From Puccinia triticina (Eukaryota; Basidiomycota; Pucciniomycetes; Pucciniales; Pucciniaceae), in NCBI RefSeq assembly GCF_026914185.1, contig NC_070569.1:4092001-4156000 (forward strand): 64,000 nucleotides of DNA. Direction: 5' to 3'. Of this stretch, positions 11,993-23,459 are shown piece after piece (the stretch's first letter is position 1; each line of letters opens with the position of its first letter). The notes under the pieces were generated by a model. It saw nothing but the letters and a program-made list of their open reading frames with translations, did not search any database and was not told where the DNA came from. The position numbers and the translations under genes are program-made.

Positions 11993-12624
11993 CAGTGCCC
12001 CCCACAACTTCTCAACTACCCCGCGCCTGCAAAAAAAAATTGAACTTGGAACAATGTGTTCAAAGTCACAAGGCATGTATCACATGTAAACTATACATTT
12101 TTGAGCCCTACAGAAGTAGGAGAACTCAAAGATGTAACTTTGAAGTCTGTGCAATTCCTCAAAAAAAAGTTTCATTTTTTTCAGATGCAAAATTTGGAAC
12201 AGCTGGTTTTAAGACCATAGAATGTGGTTACAGAAGTGTACTATGGACTTATAGACTATTTATTATGTATTTAGAGACTAGAATATCCATGTACATACAT
12301 AATACAGGTGTAGGTATTTATGTAAATATGTACCTCCTTAGTTATTGACGATTCCCAGATCCATCAGCACACTCTATGGAATGCGGCAATGTGAAGAATA
12401 TTTCTTCATTTCTCTCTTGGCAGCGGGTCCAGTAAAATTTCAATAACTTTGGCATATTATCATGCATGTTCCCAGGTCAGGTTGTTGAAATGTGACATTT
12501 GCATCAAAAAATGGGCCAAAAAAAGCTCAGCATCAGCCCACTTTTAATTTTTTTTTTTGGAAAAAAAATCTCCAAAATTTGGAACCCCCCTGTAGGGGTA
12601 GTTGAGAAGTCGTGGGGGGCACTG
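11993..12624. mobile_element. TA-flanked MITE with 30-bp terminal inverted repeats
   Basis: Ends at 11993-12022 and 12595-12624 are inverted copies starting CAGTGCCCCCCAC, matching at 29 of 30 bases. Each is flanked by the dinucleotide TA. CAGT ends plus a TA duplication are typical of Tc1/mariner-type elements. The 632-bp interior has no transposase. It sits about 300 bp past the end of the BRAP2/ETP1 gene and just upstream of the duplicated secreted-peptide unit. Confidence 0.75.
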
Positions 12625-12806
12625 TATTTACAACGTATGCACATAAATTGATCACTGGGCCCACACCTGCCCACACACGTCCAGAAAACACCGTCGAGTC
12701 GCTTGGACAGCCGAAGTTCTGACGGTTTGGGGAAAAGGGATGACAGTCCAGGACAGTCCCTGAGAAGGTTCTACTGGAATTTGCAATTTGATGCTGTCAA
12801 AAACGA

Positions 12807-12813
12807 TATATAA
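12807..12813 (+). promoter_or_regulatory. TATA-like box of secreted-peptide gene 1
   Basis: TATATAA lies 94 bp upstream of the ATG at 12907, inside the conserved upstream block. Copy 2 has ATACATACAT at the matching place, so its box is weaker. Confidence 0.45.
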
Positions 12814-12906
12814 TCTGCTTCATCCAATCCCAACTCCTGCCGCCCAACAAACGACCCGACTGCTCAGCTTGTCAAGATCCTGAACCACCCAATAACATCT
12901 ATTGAA

Positions 12907-13147
12907 ATGCGGTCGATCCTGCCTCTGATGAGTGTCTTCCTTATGGTCACCATACACTTGTATGCTGCTTCTCCTGCCCCTCTCGGCGATCAGGCAACAC
13001 TGATCGACAAGAGAGCGAACCATTATATAGCCCCTCACCGGCGTGAGTGAAGTCCTTAATTTTTAATCCACCTGACACTAGGAATCTCCACGAGTTCCTC
13101 ATTTGTGCTTTCCAATCAATACAGATTGTTTTCCACCGCAATGCTAG
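12907..13147 (+). CDS. Small secreted peptide precursor, paralogue 1
   Basis: Proposed exons 12907-13042 and 13125-13147 (GTGAGT donor, ATACAG acceptor) give 52 residues. Residues 1-21 form a hydrophobic signal peptide ending in AAS. The mature part contains a KR dibasic pair at 35-36, a possible Kex2-type site, and ends HCFPPQC. The paralogue at 46248-46468 keeps the signal peptide, the intron position and phase, and ends HCLPPNC. Conservation of a spliced C-terminal motif in both copies is the main support, because each exon alone is too short to stand out. Two cysteines, small size and a signal peptide fit an apoplastic or effector-type peptide; that role is inference. No known family recognised. 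Confidence 0.65.
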
Positions 13148-13396
13148 ACCGTGAGGACGCATCAATCAATCGATAAAACAGCTGGCCATTCTCACCTTTG
13201 GAAGTTCCCCGTTCCTGCTTACATCTTGATAGCTAGAAATATACACACATCATTCTACTCCAACAGTCCTGCACCCCGTTCTGTACTGCTGTTCAATTGC
13301 TGCCTTTCTGCCACCAACTTGGGGCCAATCCATGAATCATCACAAATATTATTATAAGACGTGCTGCATTTATTTCTGCTTCTGCTTGCATCGTGA

Positions 13397-13666
13397 TATT
13401 CAGACCCAACACTTGCATCCTGTTTTGTAATGCTGCTCAATGCTGTTCAATTGCTGTCTTTCTTGAACATTGAAATTCACCTAGAAAGAATCACCAAACA
13501 ATTGGATTGATTGGAACATTGGCCTGTACATAGTGTCCCTGCTCCAAACCTCACCTGGGCAACAGTCACCAACACAAAGAAGAAAGCAACCTTTGGATCA
13601 TCAAAAGGTCCGCAAATACCACCATTACCAACTAATACTCAATTGAACGAGTCCAAGTAAGCCAGC
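13397..13666. other. Intergenic stretch
   Basis: No gene, RNA or transposon end recognised. Confidence 0.4.
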
Positions 13667-14220
13667 CTACACGGCGGATGCACTTTTAAGGTTTTTCGCC
13701 GAAAAACCTTCGAAGTGAGGGTTCTCACTTGGAGGACCTCCGAAGTCGCCGTCCTTTGGATGATCTTTGAAGAAAATCCGAAGATTTTCCGAAGGTGGGG
13801 CAAAAACTTCGAATGACATTCGAAGGTGACAGAAATATCCGTCCGACCACCGGGTTGGACCGGATAAAACCTTATTTTTTGACATCTCACTCTACTCCGA
13901 AGTCCATTGGGAGGAAGGACCCTCCCCTCCCAATATTCTTCGGAGGACCTCCGGAGGACCTTTGAATGCCGCTGACTTCGAAGGATCTTCGGAGGCGGAG
14001 CCCCCCCCTCCCAATATTCTTCGGAGGACCTCCGGAGGACCTTCGAATGCCTTTGACTTCGAAGGATCTTCGGAGGCGAAGCCCTCCCCTCCCAATATTC
14101 TTCGGAGGACCTCTGGAGGCCTTTCGAATGCCGGTGACTTCGATGGATCTTTGGAGGCGGAGCCCTCCCCTCCGATTATTTTTCGATGGACCTCCGGAGG
14201 ACCTTCAATTGTCAACCCGT
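13667..14220. mobile_element. TTCGAAG-rich element with a CTACACGGCGG end, left end only
   Basis: It starts CTACACGGCGGATGCAC, the inverted counterpart of the right end of the element at 22697-23053. The interior is built from CTTCGAAG-like and CTTCGGAGGACCTCC words. Between 13930 and 14200 these form three imperfect tandem units of about 90 bp, each with CTCCCCTCC, CAATATTCTTCGGAGGACC and a GGATCTTCGGAGGCG-type word. No right terminal repeat was found, so it is truncated or merges into the decayed gene downstream. Open frames on both strands here are by-products of the repeats. Confidence 0.55.
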
Positions 14221-14223
14221 TCG

Positions 14224-15010
14224 ATGGAGGCAAGTGGTGCCAACATCCATGGCGAAGGGCATTGCTCACCTGGACCAGTCTCCTCGACATCCCCCACCAG
14301 CTCCCCTCCGCCAACGAAGCCACCGATGTCGTCTCAGCAGGAGGACACCCACCCAACGGTAAGCGGGTTATTTTTTCTTCCCTCCTTGCTGACAAGAAAG
14401 AACTCACATTGACCACATGATTTGACCCAATAGGCTCGCGAGGATTCCTGCGACGGGTCGCCGCCTATCGGCCCCCAACAAGAAGATGTGGCGTCGCAAG
14501 AAGACAACCCCGGCCCCCAACAAGACAATGTGGCGTCGCAAGAAGACGACCCCAACCCCCCCCCCCCCCCCGGCCACCGAAACGCAAGTCATTCTTGGAG
14601 AAGTTTGTCGAACAGACGGACAGGTTCTTCTCCGGCGACTTTGGTGACGACAACGCCCACTCGCCAAAGGAGGAGCGGTCGTCACGGGTCGATCAACTAG
14701 CTTCATCCGGTTTGTCGGCTCATTTGACTCAATCTCCCCCGACACCGAAGCAAGTGAAGACCGACAGTCAACCCCAACCCCTCCAACCTCACCACGCGAC
14801 CTGTCAATGGACCAGTATCTCGAATTGTGCCACATCAAGGCCGAGGACAAGGTGACTTGAGCTGTGATCGAGAATCATTCGCTCTACCACTGGACTATCT
14901 TCAAGACCACCTCTGTCAAGACCCTCTGCGACCTCAGGATGCGCTACGGGCCTGCGGTTTTGCTTACAGACGGCGTCCCCAAGGCCATGAAACGACTCAA
15001 CCAGACCTGA
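14224..15010 (+). pseudogene. Decayed gene of unknown function, proline/glutamine-rich
   Basis: An in-frame opening at 14224 runs to a good donor (ACG|GTAAGC, exon end 14358) and resumes after an acceptor at 14434. It then encodes two copies of a unit like GPQQ-[ED]-[DN]-VASQED. After a run of C at 14567-14576 the coherent reading shifts frame (FLEKFVEQTDRFFSGDFGDD), and shifts again near 14700 (FIRFVGSFDSISPD). An in-frame TGA then precedes a further coherent stretch (NHSLYHWTIFKTTSVKT) that ends at 15010. Two frameshifts and a stop mark it as broken, or the C-run is misassembled. Family not recognised; the style resembles the broken gene at 19851. Confidence 0.4.
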
Positions 15011-15609
15011 CTTGTTCCCTCCCGCACCCGCCACCACCCCCACTGCTCATTTGTTTGTTTAAAATGTCCTGTTACCCCTGTGACCCACCCCCTGCAATTC
15101 TTGTTTTGTCCCATAAGCTCATGCCCCCCTTGTGTGTTTATGATGGATTTATTTCTGCTGATTTATTCTATTGTGCTTGCCTCTATTACCAATCCTGCTC
15201 TCTCTTGGTTTGACCTGCAATCTCCTGCAAGCTGATGCAATCTCTGTGTCTTATTTATTGTTTTCTTGTGAATTACTCTGATGGGAATATCATGCTTATA
15301 CAATTTCCCTCTGAAGAATACTTATCCAAATTACCTCTGAAGAAAAATAAAGAAGTCAACCAAAAAAACTAAGTTCAATTGGGCTATACAAAAGCATTCA
15401 GACTTGCTTGCACAACAATGATGGAGAGAAATTCCCAAGCTAGCTTCATAAATAATGATTGACATAAAACATGCTACACCCATTAATGAAATGTATGTGG
15501 TGAACAGCTACATCCTTTGGATGAAATGGTTGGGGTCCCTTGTATGAAATGGATGGGGTGAAAAATTCTACATAGTAGAGGAACATCCATTCAAATAAAC
15601 AAAGACATT
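15011..15609. other. AT-rich intergenic stretch
   Basis: No gene recognised. It separates the decayed plus-strand gene from the 3' end of the minus-strand transposase gene. Confidence 0.4.
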
Positions 15610-18600
15610 TTAATCACTGAGATCATCAGGCTCATTTTCTCCGCGCCACTTCTGGAGTCCCTCATGTAATGCGTTCATCATGAGTGATTCAGGAATGTAT
15701 TGTGGCTGCAAAGAAGATTCATGGCGGTGGATCTGACCCTCATGATGTGCAAAGGAATTCAGCAGATAACTGTTATAGTTTGTGTGTTGGATGTGATGAC
15801 ACACAGAAGTTCCCTCCTGTCGCTTGTTGACTGGCACTGCGCCTTCAAACATATTGCAGCCTCCATCAAAGCAGTTATGCTGTACATTGAGACAACACTT
15901 GACCATCTGTTCGTAATTGTCAGGAATCAGCTTTCTCTTTTCCTTCTTGATTATTTTCAGTGGATCCTCATGTGTTTTTTATATCAGAGGGACTTACAGG
16001 GACAGGTACAATGGTTGATGTGGAACTTTTGGCCAGCGTCCACATTCGTGTATGATGATTTATCTGCCCACGTGTGCATTCCACTCGACGCAAATAGAAT
16101 CGATTCCCTGGAGTGACCTCCCAAACTGATTGAACACACGCTATCACATGGCTATTTTGGGATCCTTGCTCCTATTAGCCACATAAAATGGATAGTGTTG
16201 TTATTACTGGTTATCAGTGGTAGTATTTTATGAGTGTTTTGCATGCATCTTTGCTCACCAAATAAAACATTCCCTTGTAAATGGTTTCCTTTGAATTAAG
16301 TTTGATTGAAGAAACTTGCCTGATTCTACTGTTTGGGAAGTTTAACCTCAGTGCGGATGGGATTTGCTCTTCATCATATGGATTCACTTTAGGATTGTGT
16401 AAGTAGGGGTATGAAATCATGTGGTTCACTGATTTTGAGTTGTAACCAAAAGAGCGTTGAATATGTTCATTCTGTGCAAATATGTTTGTAATTTCTGATG
16501 ATGCTTGGAAGTATTCTCCTGTTTGACGATCATAAATATAGGCACCAGAGAATAAGAGCCTCTCTACATGATAATTGCTGAATGTGAGAGCCAGATCATG
16601 ACTGGGAGCTTGTCTGTTGGAATGAATAGACGCAGTGCGGACTATGCCATTGTAACTCTCAAATTTCTCTGTGGCAAACAGAATTGGTGGTCCAAATTGC
16701 CTGATTGATTGAGGGAGGTGTAGTAGCATGTGAATCTTTGGTTTATTTGACCATCTGCCTGACATTTTAGATATGTGATACATAAACTGCCAAATAACAG
16801 CTGTCAGTTCTTGTAAATACTCTTCCATATCTTGGATGGTGGTCTGAAACACCATACTTGCTATGTAGCACATTGAGAACCATAGATCCTTCATGTCTTC
16901 TGTCATATATGGGAAAAAGACAAATGAGGCCACCTGCAATATTATTCGAAAATCTTTCCCAATGAAGGATGCATGGTGAGCCATCATGTAAGTGGCCTGA
17001 AGAGGTGGGAGATTGAGTGCATCAGTATTGAATGATCGTAATCTGGCTTCCACTTCTTTGAGGTGCCTCTTGCTTAGCCGATTTTTCATGAAGTCCGCCA
17101 AAAGGTATTTCACACAACCAAGTAGGACTACATGTAGTATTTCCACTGGTGTGTCATTACAACCATCAAAGGAGGCAAGTTCTAGGTATGAATTGAATAT
17201 TTGTGGTCGTGCATTTGTTGCAAGTTCATTGATTCTGATCCTTTCATGTACCTTCTGTGTGTGCAATTCAATCAATCTATGGTTGATTTGGTCTTTCAAC
17301 CCATACTGTGCAGTTTTGGTTAGGAATTCATTCTTGGTCTTTGTATAATATGTTTCCCAAAGATCATGAGATCAAGATCTAGTTTCATGCCACTGTCTGG
17401 AAACTGGTAATTCTGGGAGGCCAAAGAAAGATCGTAGAAATTCCAATGTGCACCTCTGGCTTTTGGATTGCACGCTCAGATGGCACATTCTGCAAGGATT
17501 ATTTGCTTGGCCAGGATTGGGTGTGCTGGTAATTTCAGCTGCCATTGGTGAGTCCGCCAGGAATTCCAGAGGGACAATCATATACATCACCTCCTGTTTC
17601 ATACCGGCGTCATATGCAATGCCACCTGCATTTGCCAATGTGCTATGTGCATTTGGTATAATTTCAGATTCAGATGTCCTTCCTGAAAAGACTTCAACAT
17701 TTCAACATATATTGGACTTACTTTATTTCTGCTACAATTGGCTCCCCAATTTCCAAGGCTGATGCAACATTAGAGGTGGCAACAAAATGACAATTATACT
17801 CCATATTGGTCATTTCTGGAGGCAGGCCACCTAATGTGAAGTAGTATGAAACATTCTTGTTCCATTGTTTGGACTGGTTACCTGAGGTGTCATCCGAATA
17901 TAGGGTGATGGGAACATGGCGGATGACCCTGTTGTCAGCCCTATTTCTCCATTCATTGGGAACTGGGATTGGTTCGGAATAAGTTGGCATTCCATGTTCT
18001 GTCATTAGATACAGATTCAAATGAGGTGATTAGTGAACATGAACAACCATGTGAAGCATGATATGTGAAAGGCAGCTTACCCCATATCACATTGCCACAC
18101 TTGGACATCAACAATTCTCCAGATCTATGAAAGATCTCCTGGTAAGCCTTGTTGAATAATCTGACAGGTATCTCCTGTAAATCTTGGTCATGATACCCGA
18201 TGTCTGGCCGTATGTAGCAATGGAATTTTCCTTCTTCATCTGGATGAGTGAATTTGGGCCTAATACACTTTGCGTATAAATCATTTTCTACCTCAGTGAC
18301 CTTCTGGTAGAAAAATATTGGCACCAAAATGTAACTATCTGGTGATCCAATCAATGTGATTGGCTCAAAAATATAGTAATGTTGGTTTCCTACTGCAGCC
18401 ATCTGCACACGGTGTTGTCGGGGGAGGTGTTCACACCATTTTGCACTTTGGTACAATGCTCTGATGTTCTTACCATTGGTGTCATGTGGGTAGAATTGTA
18501 AATGTGGGTGTACTATTGGATTAGCCAATTCCTGGAAGATGAGACAAGGCAGGTCAGCACTAGGTCACTATTTCAGAACTCATCAACAGTCAACAGTCAT

Positions 18601-19330
18601 AAATCAAAAGAGGCCCACGTGTCCAATAATATCCCTCAGACTCAGATAATAGCAGGTGTTATTGAACACTGACACATGCTGTTTTAATTGAACATCTAAC
18701 GCTTTCCTAATCAATTCCCGGTTTCTCTTGATGCTATCCCAGTGTGGGAGTTCTATGCCACACACAGTCAATATGATACGTATCTGATTGTACATTGTCC
18801 GTGACAATCGATTATGAAGGTGCCCAAGCATGAGAGCAGAGACTGCATACTGGTGAAAGGTATTGATATATATGGCCATGCCAAGCAAAAAATCAGCCAT
18901 TATCTATTGAAACTATTGATGATGATGAGACATAGCTGTGAAATAGACAGCTTACCTCCTTGGATCTGAAAGGGAACCAAGAGGAATTTTTGCATGCTTC
19001 TGCAAATTGATGATCAGGGAGAGGTGCATCTTGACTAGGGAATAAAACCTCTTCATCCATCAATCCAGCCGCCAATGCATTGTGGAACCAGCGTTCCATT
19101 TCTTGGGGTCCACAAACAACTTCATGTCTTGCATCCGATCCAAAACCAAAAGCATCTGAATTATCCATATCCACCTCCACCCTTTGGGAATGGCCAGGTG
19201 GAGAGCCCTCAGGCAGAGGTGGAGGCAGAAACTCTGGACCAATGTCAACATGCAGCTCGGGGGGGTCCTGGGTCCAAGTGTGCGGTATTGATGAGGCAGG
19301 TTGTTGTGAACTTTGTGAAGAATGTGCCAT
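15610..19330 (-). pseudogene. Tnp2/Plavaka-like (CACTA-related) transposase gene with one in-frame stop
   Basis: Read on the minus strand, exons are 19330-18956, 18903-18619, 18531-18081, 17998-17722 and from 17642 on to about 16216, then C-terminal exons near 16110-15990 and 15970-15610. The first five joins are GT-AG and keep frame. Motifs seen in order: an N-terminal Pro-rich region; SDDTSGNQSKQWNK and the YNCHF segment; GGIAYDA; a C-x2-C pair (PCRMC); and a block IHMLLHLPQSI-FGP-FES-SIHSN. These are hallmarks of the RNase H-like transposase group related to Tnp2 and Plavaka in basidiomycetes. A single TGA at 17372-17374 interrupts an otherwise open exon, with coherent coding on both sides. 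The last exons (ending at 15610) are coherent but their splice links are less sure. No terminal repeats were found around it. Confidence 0.65.
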
Positions 19331-19379
19331 CTGATTACGGAAAGCCTGTACTTCATTGAACTTTCTTATATGTGTGGAG

Positions 19380-19850
19380 GCTTTAAGATGTAATGGAATA
19401 TTTTCCTCCTTGGCCCATTTTTATTTACACATAATGCATCTGTATCTGTATGTACCATCAGGATACATGTGATGCTCAAAACCTGATCATAAACCAGAAA
19501 ATATCAGCAAGTTCACCCAATTGGTGCAATCAGACCCAACCCTGCTTACCAGTGTGAATGTTTGGGGGGGCTGTGGGCCGACCCCAGGGAATTTGTGGTA
19601 GCATGGCAAAAACAGAACCTAGGATATTCCCAAGCAAGCTTTACTTATGATAGCGGAAATGGGGCAAATGATATACGGTATTTCTGTGGGGAAATGGGAG
19701 GAATGAATGCCTTTATTTTGACTGTGTTTTTGAATGTGTTTTGTGTGCCTTTATTTTATGAAAGTGTGCTTTGAAAATTGTATTTTATCATTATCATAAT
19801 TCAGACAGAGCTTGCTTTTATAAGAAAGGGAAGCCCCTGGACTTCAGTTG
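19380..19850. other. Divergent intergenic region
   Basis: It lies between the minus-strand transposase gene and the plus-strand broken gene, both of which start outward from here. No gene recognised. Confidence 0.35.
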
Positions 19851-22370
19851 ATGCACAATCCGCCCCTCTTAGCCGCGCAGTCCGCAGCGCAGCGCCGCCA
19901 TGAAACCCCGACTCCATCGGACTCAAGGAGTCCAAACACTGCCACATCACCAGGGGACCAACCCATCACCGCCACTCGAACTCAATCGGACTCCACAACG
20001 CCCCTCGGACTCCACGGCACCGACACCATCCCAGACCCTCGGGCCTCGCCCACACTAGTCTTCCCAATGGTGCAACCAATGGCGCAACAGATGGCGCAAC
20101 CAAATCCGATGGCGCCACAACCAAACCCAATGGTGCAACCCAATCCAATGCCCCACCCGAACGGTTTGGCGCAGCCCAACTCAATGGCGCAACCGCTTTT
20201 GATGTCGCAGGCAACCCCAGTGTTGCAGCCCCTTGGTGGGCAGCGATCCTGGGACGAGTTTCAAGGTAATTACGACCCTTTGGGCAACCATCAAGACTAC
20301 AGCTTAACCCCCGGACATGACCCACGCCTCATCCCCGGTAACAACCTCTCCGGACACCCAGGCCCCCCATTTGGAAGCAACCCCGCCTCCTCCGTCGGAA
20401 ACAACTCCCTTGCCCTCAGAGGGCCCAATCATCCTCCTGGTGAGTATTGATCCACTCACTCACTCCTTCCCCCATCTCATCTCCAACCCCCTCCCCTTCA
20501 GCTGAAAGCCTGTCAGGTTCCAACCCCCCAGACGTGCACAACCGACCGAGCGAGGCAGGACCCCAACGCACGCCCACAGTGGCCCGAACTGGCGCGCCGG
20601 CGTCCCCTTACGCCATGAATCCGTTACCACCCGAACCCCATCAAGCGTGGTCGCCAAGCAGCGCCAACTCGAGGCAACTGAGTCAATCCTCACAATTGAG
20701 TGCCGGACGGTCTGCGGCCCTTTCGCCCAAAGACCTTGAGGAGATGCAGGTGGCCCTACAAGCCATCGAGGGCACCTTTTCCCTCAGTCCCGAGCTGATG
20801 GAACGGGCCCAGCCCCTATTTCAGGTGAGTGATTGACCTTCTTACTCGGGTCAGGTAGTCTGTTGAAGCCTTCCAGATTTGCAGATGACGCCAGAAGCCC
20901 GCAACATGGCCATACTCCTATTGGCCCTCCATAATAATGGGCAAAGAGGGAGAGACCTGAAGCAGCACAGAGGCTGTGATGAGCAAGAGAACACGCAGCG
21001 AACACGGGAGCGGTGGAGGCACACCTGAAGCAGCACAGAGGCTGTGATGAGCAAGAGAACACGCAGCAAACACGGGAGCGGTGGAGGCACACCTAGAACC
21101 GAGTGAGTTGAGAGTTTGAGTGAGTTGATTGAATGGTGTAAACAAATGAAGAGATGAAGGAAAACGACAACAAACCTGAAGCAGCACAGAGGCTGTGATG
21201 AGCAAGAGAACACGCAGCGAACACGGGAGCGGTGGAGGCACACCTGAGACGAAGACATAGAAGGTGTGAGAACGTGAGAACAATAGTGGAAGTGAGAAGC
21301 ATACCTAGAACCGAGTGAGTTGAGAGTTTGAGTGAGTTGATTGAATAGTGTAAACAATGAAGAGATGAAGGAAAACAACAGCAAACATAAATGGTTGAAA
21401 TACTACATCTACACATAGGGTTTACAGTATCATCATCTAGGTACAAACCCTATCGGTCCAAGTCCGCAGCACGGCGCATGAGAGTATGCCCGGCCTATGC
21501 CTCAATACATAATGGCCTCAATCCGCGCTTGACATCCGTTGGCTCAATCACTATTCCGGACGAAACCGCTTCCCCCTTTGAGTTCAGCAACCTCTTCAAG
21601 ACCCATCTCCGCGAGACCGTCCGACGAGTGTTACTCCGTGAGGACCTTTGATCTTACGGCAGCCGCGCCGCAACTTGGTTGCGAGTCAATGAGACCCCGG
21701 TCTCCAAAGCCATTGTAAGTCTCTCTCTCAGTATATTGCAGTACATTTTCTCACCTATCTCTCAACAGGGTGCAATCGAGAGTGCGTCGGCAGAATTCCG
21801 CGCCGCGCACTTACCGCCTTCGGGTCACAATGGCCCCGAATTGAAAGCACTTGTTACCGAGTACGTGAAGCAAGAAAAAACCGCCCAGGCTCTGCTCATC
21901 AAGGTCGGTCTCACGGGGGGGGGACCCCCTCCAAGGTACCCAACCTCTATTCGCTCATTGCGCACGTTTACTTGACTTTCCACCCCGATTTCAAAAAGGC
22001 GGACGATGAATTCATTCATAAGAAAGTTCCCGCCGGCGCCAAGATCCGCTTGTCCTACCTGCGCTTCATGGCCAACCGTAACCAAATCACCCAACGTCGA
22101 CAATCGACCCGGAAGCAAATCTCCTTCTGGGACGATATCGACAAGGACCTAGTTAGAATCAGGAAGAAGTCGCCCACATACGGCGTGGCGTACTCTAAGC
22201 TCATCCTTGACCTCGACCAACAACTCTGGGACGGTAAGAAGACCGTCCGCGATGTCGACGACAACCCGGCCAAGAACCAAGAGCCCCCTTCCGAAGAACA
22301 AATCATGGAGCACGTGGCCTCCATTGCTGAAAATCCACCCCCCCCGGAAGTTGTATTACCTCCCAACTAA
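19851..22370 (+). pseudogene. Broken multi-exon gene of unknown function, Met/Gln/Pro-rich N-terminus
   Basis: Exon 1 (19851-20439) and exon 2 (20502-20824) join in frame with GTGAGT donors. Exon 1 carries an imperfect repeat of (M-V/A-Q-P-N-P-M) at about residues 80-120, which resembles a low-complexity activator-like region; no domain is recognised. Later coherent segments are 21440-21651, 21690-21935 and 21936-22370 (TFHPDFKKADDEFIHKKVP...FWDDIDKDL). They are separated by a tandem-repeat insertion (20956-21390), an in-frame TGA at about 21649-21651, and a frameshift in a run of nine G at 21915-21923, where ten G would restore frame. The gene is therefore inactive as assembled, although the G-run could be an assembly error. 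Confidence 0.5.
20956..21386 (+). repeat. Two-unit compound tandem repeat inside the broken gene
   Basis: Unit A is 68 bp (starts CCTGAAGCAGCACAGAGG, ends GGTGGAGGCACA). It occurs at 20956-21023, 21024-21091 and 21175-21242, nearly identical each time. Unit B is about 83 bp (starts CCTAGAACCGAGTGAGTTGAG) and occurs at 21092-21174 and 21304-21386. The order is A A B A x B. It falls where an intron or exon of the broken gene would be expected. Long minus-strand open frames here are by-products of the repeat. Confidence 0.8.
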
Positions 22371-22696
22371 AACCCTATCCCTTTCTCTCTTTCCCCCTTC
22401 TCTCTATTTCCCCCTTTCTCTTTCCCCCTTCTCTCTATTTCCCCCTTTCTCTTTCCCCCTTCTGTCTCTCTCCCCCCCTTCTGTCTCTCCTCTGTACGTA
22501 CAATGATATATTAGCCAAATGAGAAATACACGCAGCGATATCCCAAGCAATTGTGAGGGGCGGGCCCAAGGGCCCGCCCGATCCCGGAGCATTCTGTCCA
22601 ATCAAGCCCAATCGGGGGAGCCCGATCAGAGGTGCCCAATCAGAGGAGCCCGATCAGAGGAGCCCGATCGGGGGGGCCGATCTGGGGAGCCCGACA
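22371..22696. repeat. Pyrimidine tract and GATCAGAGGAGCCC tandem array
   Basis: 22380-22495 is a TCTCTTTCCCCC-type pyrimidine repeat. A GC palindrome, GGGCGGGCCCAAGGGCCCGCCC, follows at 22559-22580. From about 22600 to 22690 come five or six copies of a 14-bp word near GATCAGAGGAGCCC. No gene seen. Confidence 0.6.
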
Positions 22697-23053
22697 GGAC
22701 GCACACTTCGAATGGCCTTCGAAGAATCTTCCGAGTGCCTTCAAAGGCCAGTTCAAATGCATTTGAAGCCTCTTCGAAGTCGCCATTCGAAGGGGCTTTG
22801 AAGTAGCAATACTTCGAAGTTTTTCCAAAGGCCTGGCGAAGGATCTTCGAATGTCATTTGGAGTGCCTTCGGAGGAAGGTTTTCCTCCAAAGGCTCTCCA
22901 AAGTACATTCAAAGTTCCATTGAAATCTTCCTTCGGAGGAACTTCGTCAGATATTTTGACCAAGTGCCGACCGTCCGCTGCTGCTGGCGGGTACTTTGGA
23001 GGCTCTCCGAAATACTTTCGGAGATACTTTGGAGTTTTGCGTCCGCCGTGTAG
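22697..23053. mobile_element. TTCGAAG-rich element with a CCGCCGTGTAG right end
   Basis: The right end GCGTCCGCCGTGTAG (23039-23053) is the inverse of the left end of the element at 13667. The left side starts GGACGCACACTTCGAA but lacks the outermost TACACGGC, so it is truncated or rearranged. The interior consists of CTTCGAAG, CCTTCGGAGG and CTCCAAAG words in both orientations. No transposase. Confidence 0.55.
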
Positions 23054-23111
23054 TCATTTGTGTGAGAATGCATGCCTAGTTGAAAGGCATCAATCTCATA
23101 AATTGAGAGAG

Positions 23112-23451
23112 ATGCCAGGATCTCAATCAGCTGCGGACAAAGGTAAGCAAAAAGCAAACCTTTTCTGCAGTCCAAGACTGCGCAAGCAAAGTTGAAAAAA
23201 CTGATCCACCCCTTGGGTGTATGCAGCAGGACCCAGGTACAGCATACGCAAGCCAGAAGACCAGGCTTGATGATATTTCCAGTCCCAAGACACTTGGAGA
23301 GAGAATCACAGCAAGCGCCAAAGGTAAGAGGCTGGATTCCTAACCAAGATGTAGATGAGATGAGAGCCAACCCTCTGTCTTGTTCCTTTAGACAAAGTCA
23401 AACAGACAAAGACCAGGACCGATTCCACTCAAAGAGTTGGAGAGACAATCA
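23112..23451 (+). CDS. Short spliced gene of unknown function, partial
   Basis: Three small exons (23112-23142, 23171-23323, 23392-23451) join through GTAAG donors and CAG/TAG acceptors with all junctions in phase 1. They encode about 81 residues beginning MPGSQSAADK and rich in Lys, Thr, Ser and Gln. The last donor (GTAAGCC at 23452) is followed within 8 bp by a hAT-type element whose target duplication is the donor sequence itself. No convincing downstream exon was found after the element at 24252, so the 3' end is missing or remote. No family recognised; the case rests on consistent splice signals and phase. Confidence 0.35.
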
Positions 23452-23459
23452 GTAAGCCA

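Larger units (their letters stand above)
12674..13396 (+). repeat. Duplicated unit, copy 1, carrying a secreted-peptide gene
   Basis: From ACACGTCCAGAAAACACCGTCG onward this segment matches 46013-46700 through promoter, both exons, intron and 3' flank, with scattered substitutions and small indels. The similarity fades near 13396 and 46700. No target duplication was identified, so the mode of duplication is unknown. Confidence 0.75.

Noticed and set aside
13892..14420. Overlapping open frames of 148-174 codons on both strands
   Set aside because: They come from imperfect tandem units of about 90 bp; frames on opposite strands mirror each other.
20784..21446. Cys/Ser-rich minus-strand frames up to 177 codons
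   Set aside because: They are translations of the 68-bp and 83-bp tandem units; no splice or start signals support them.
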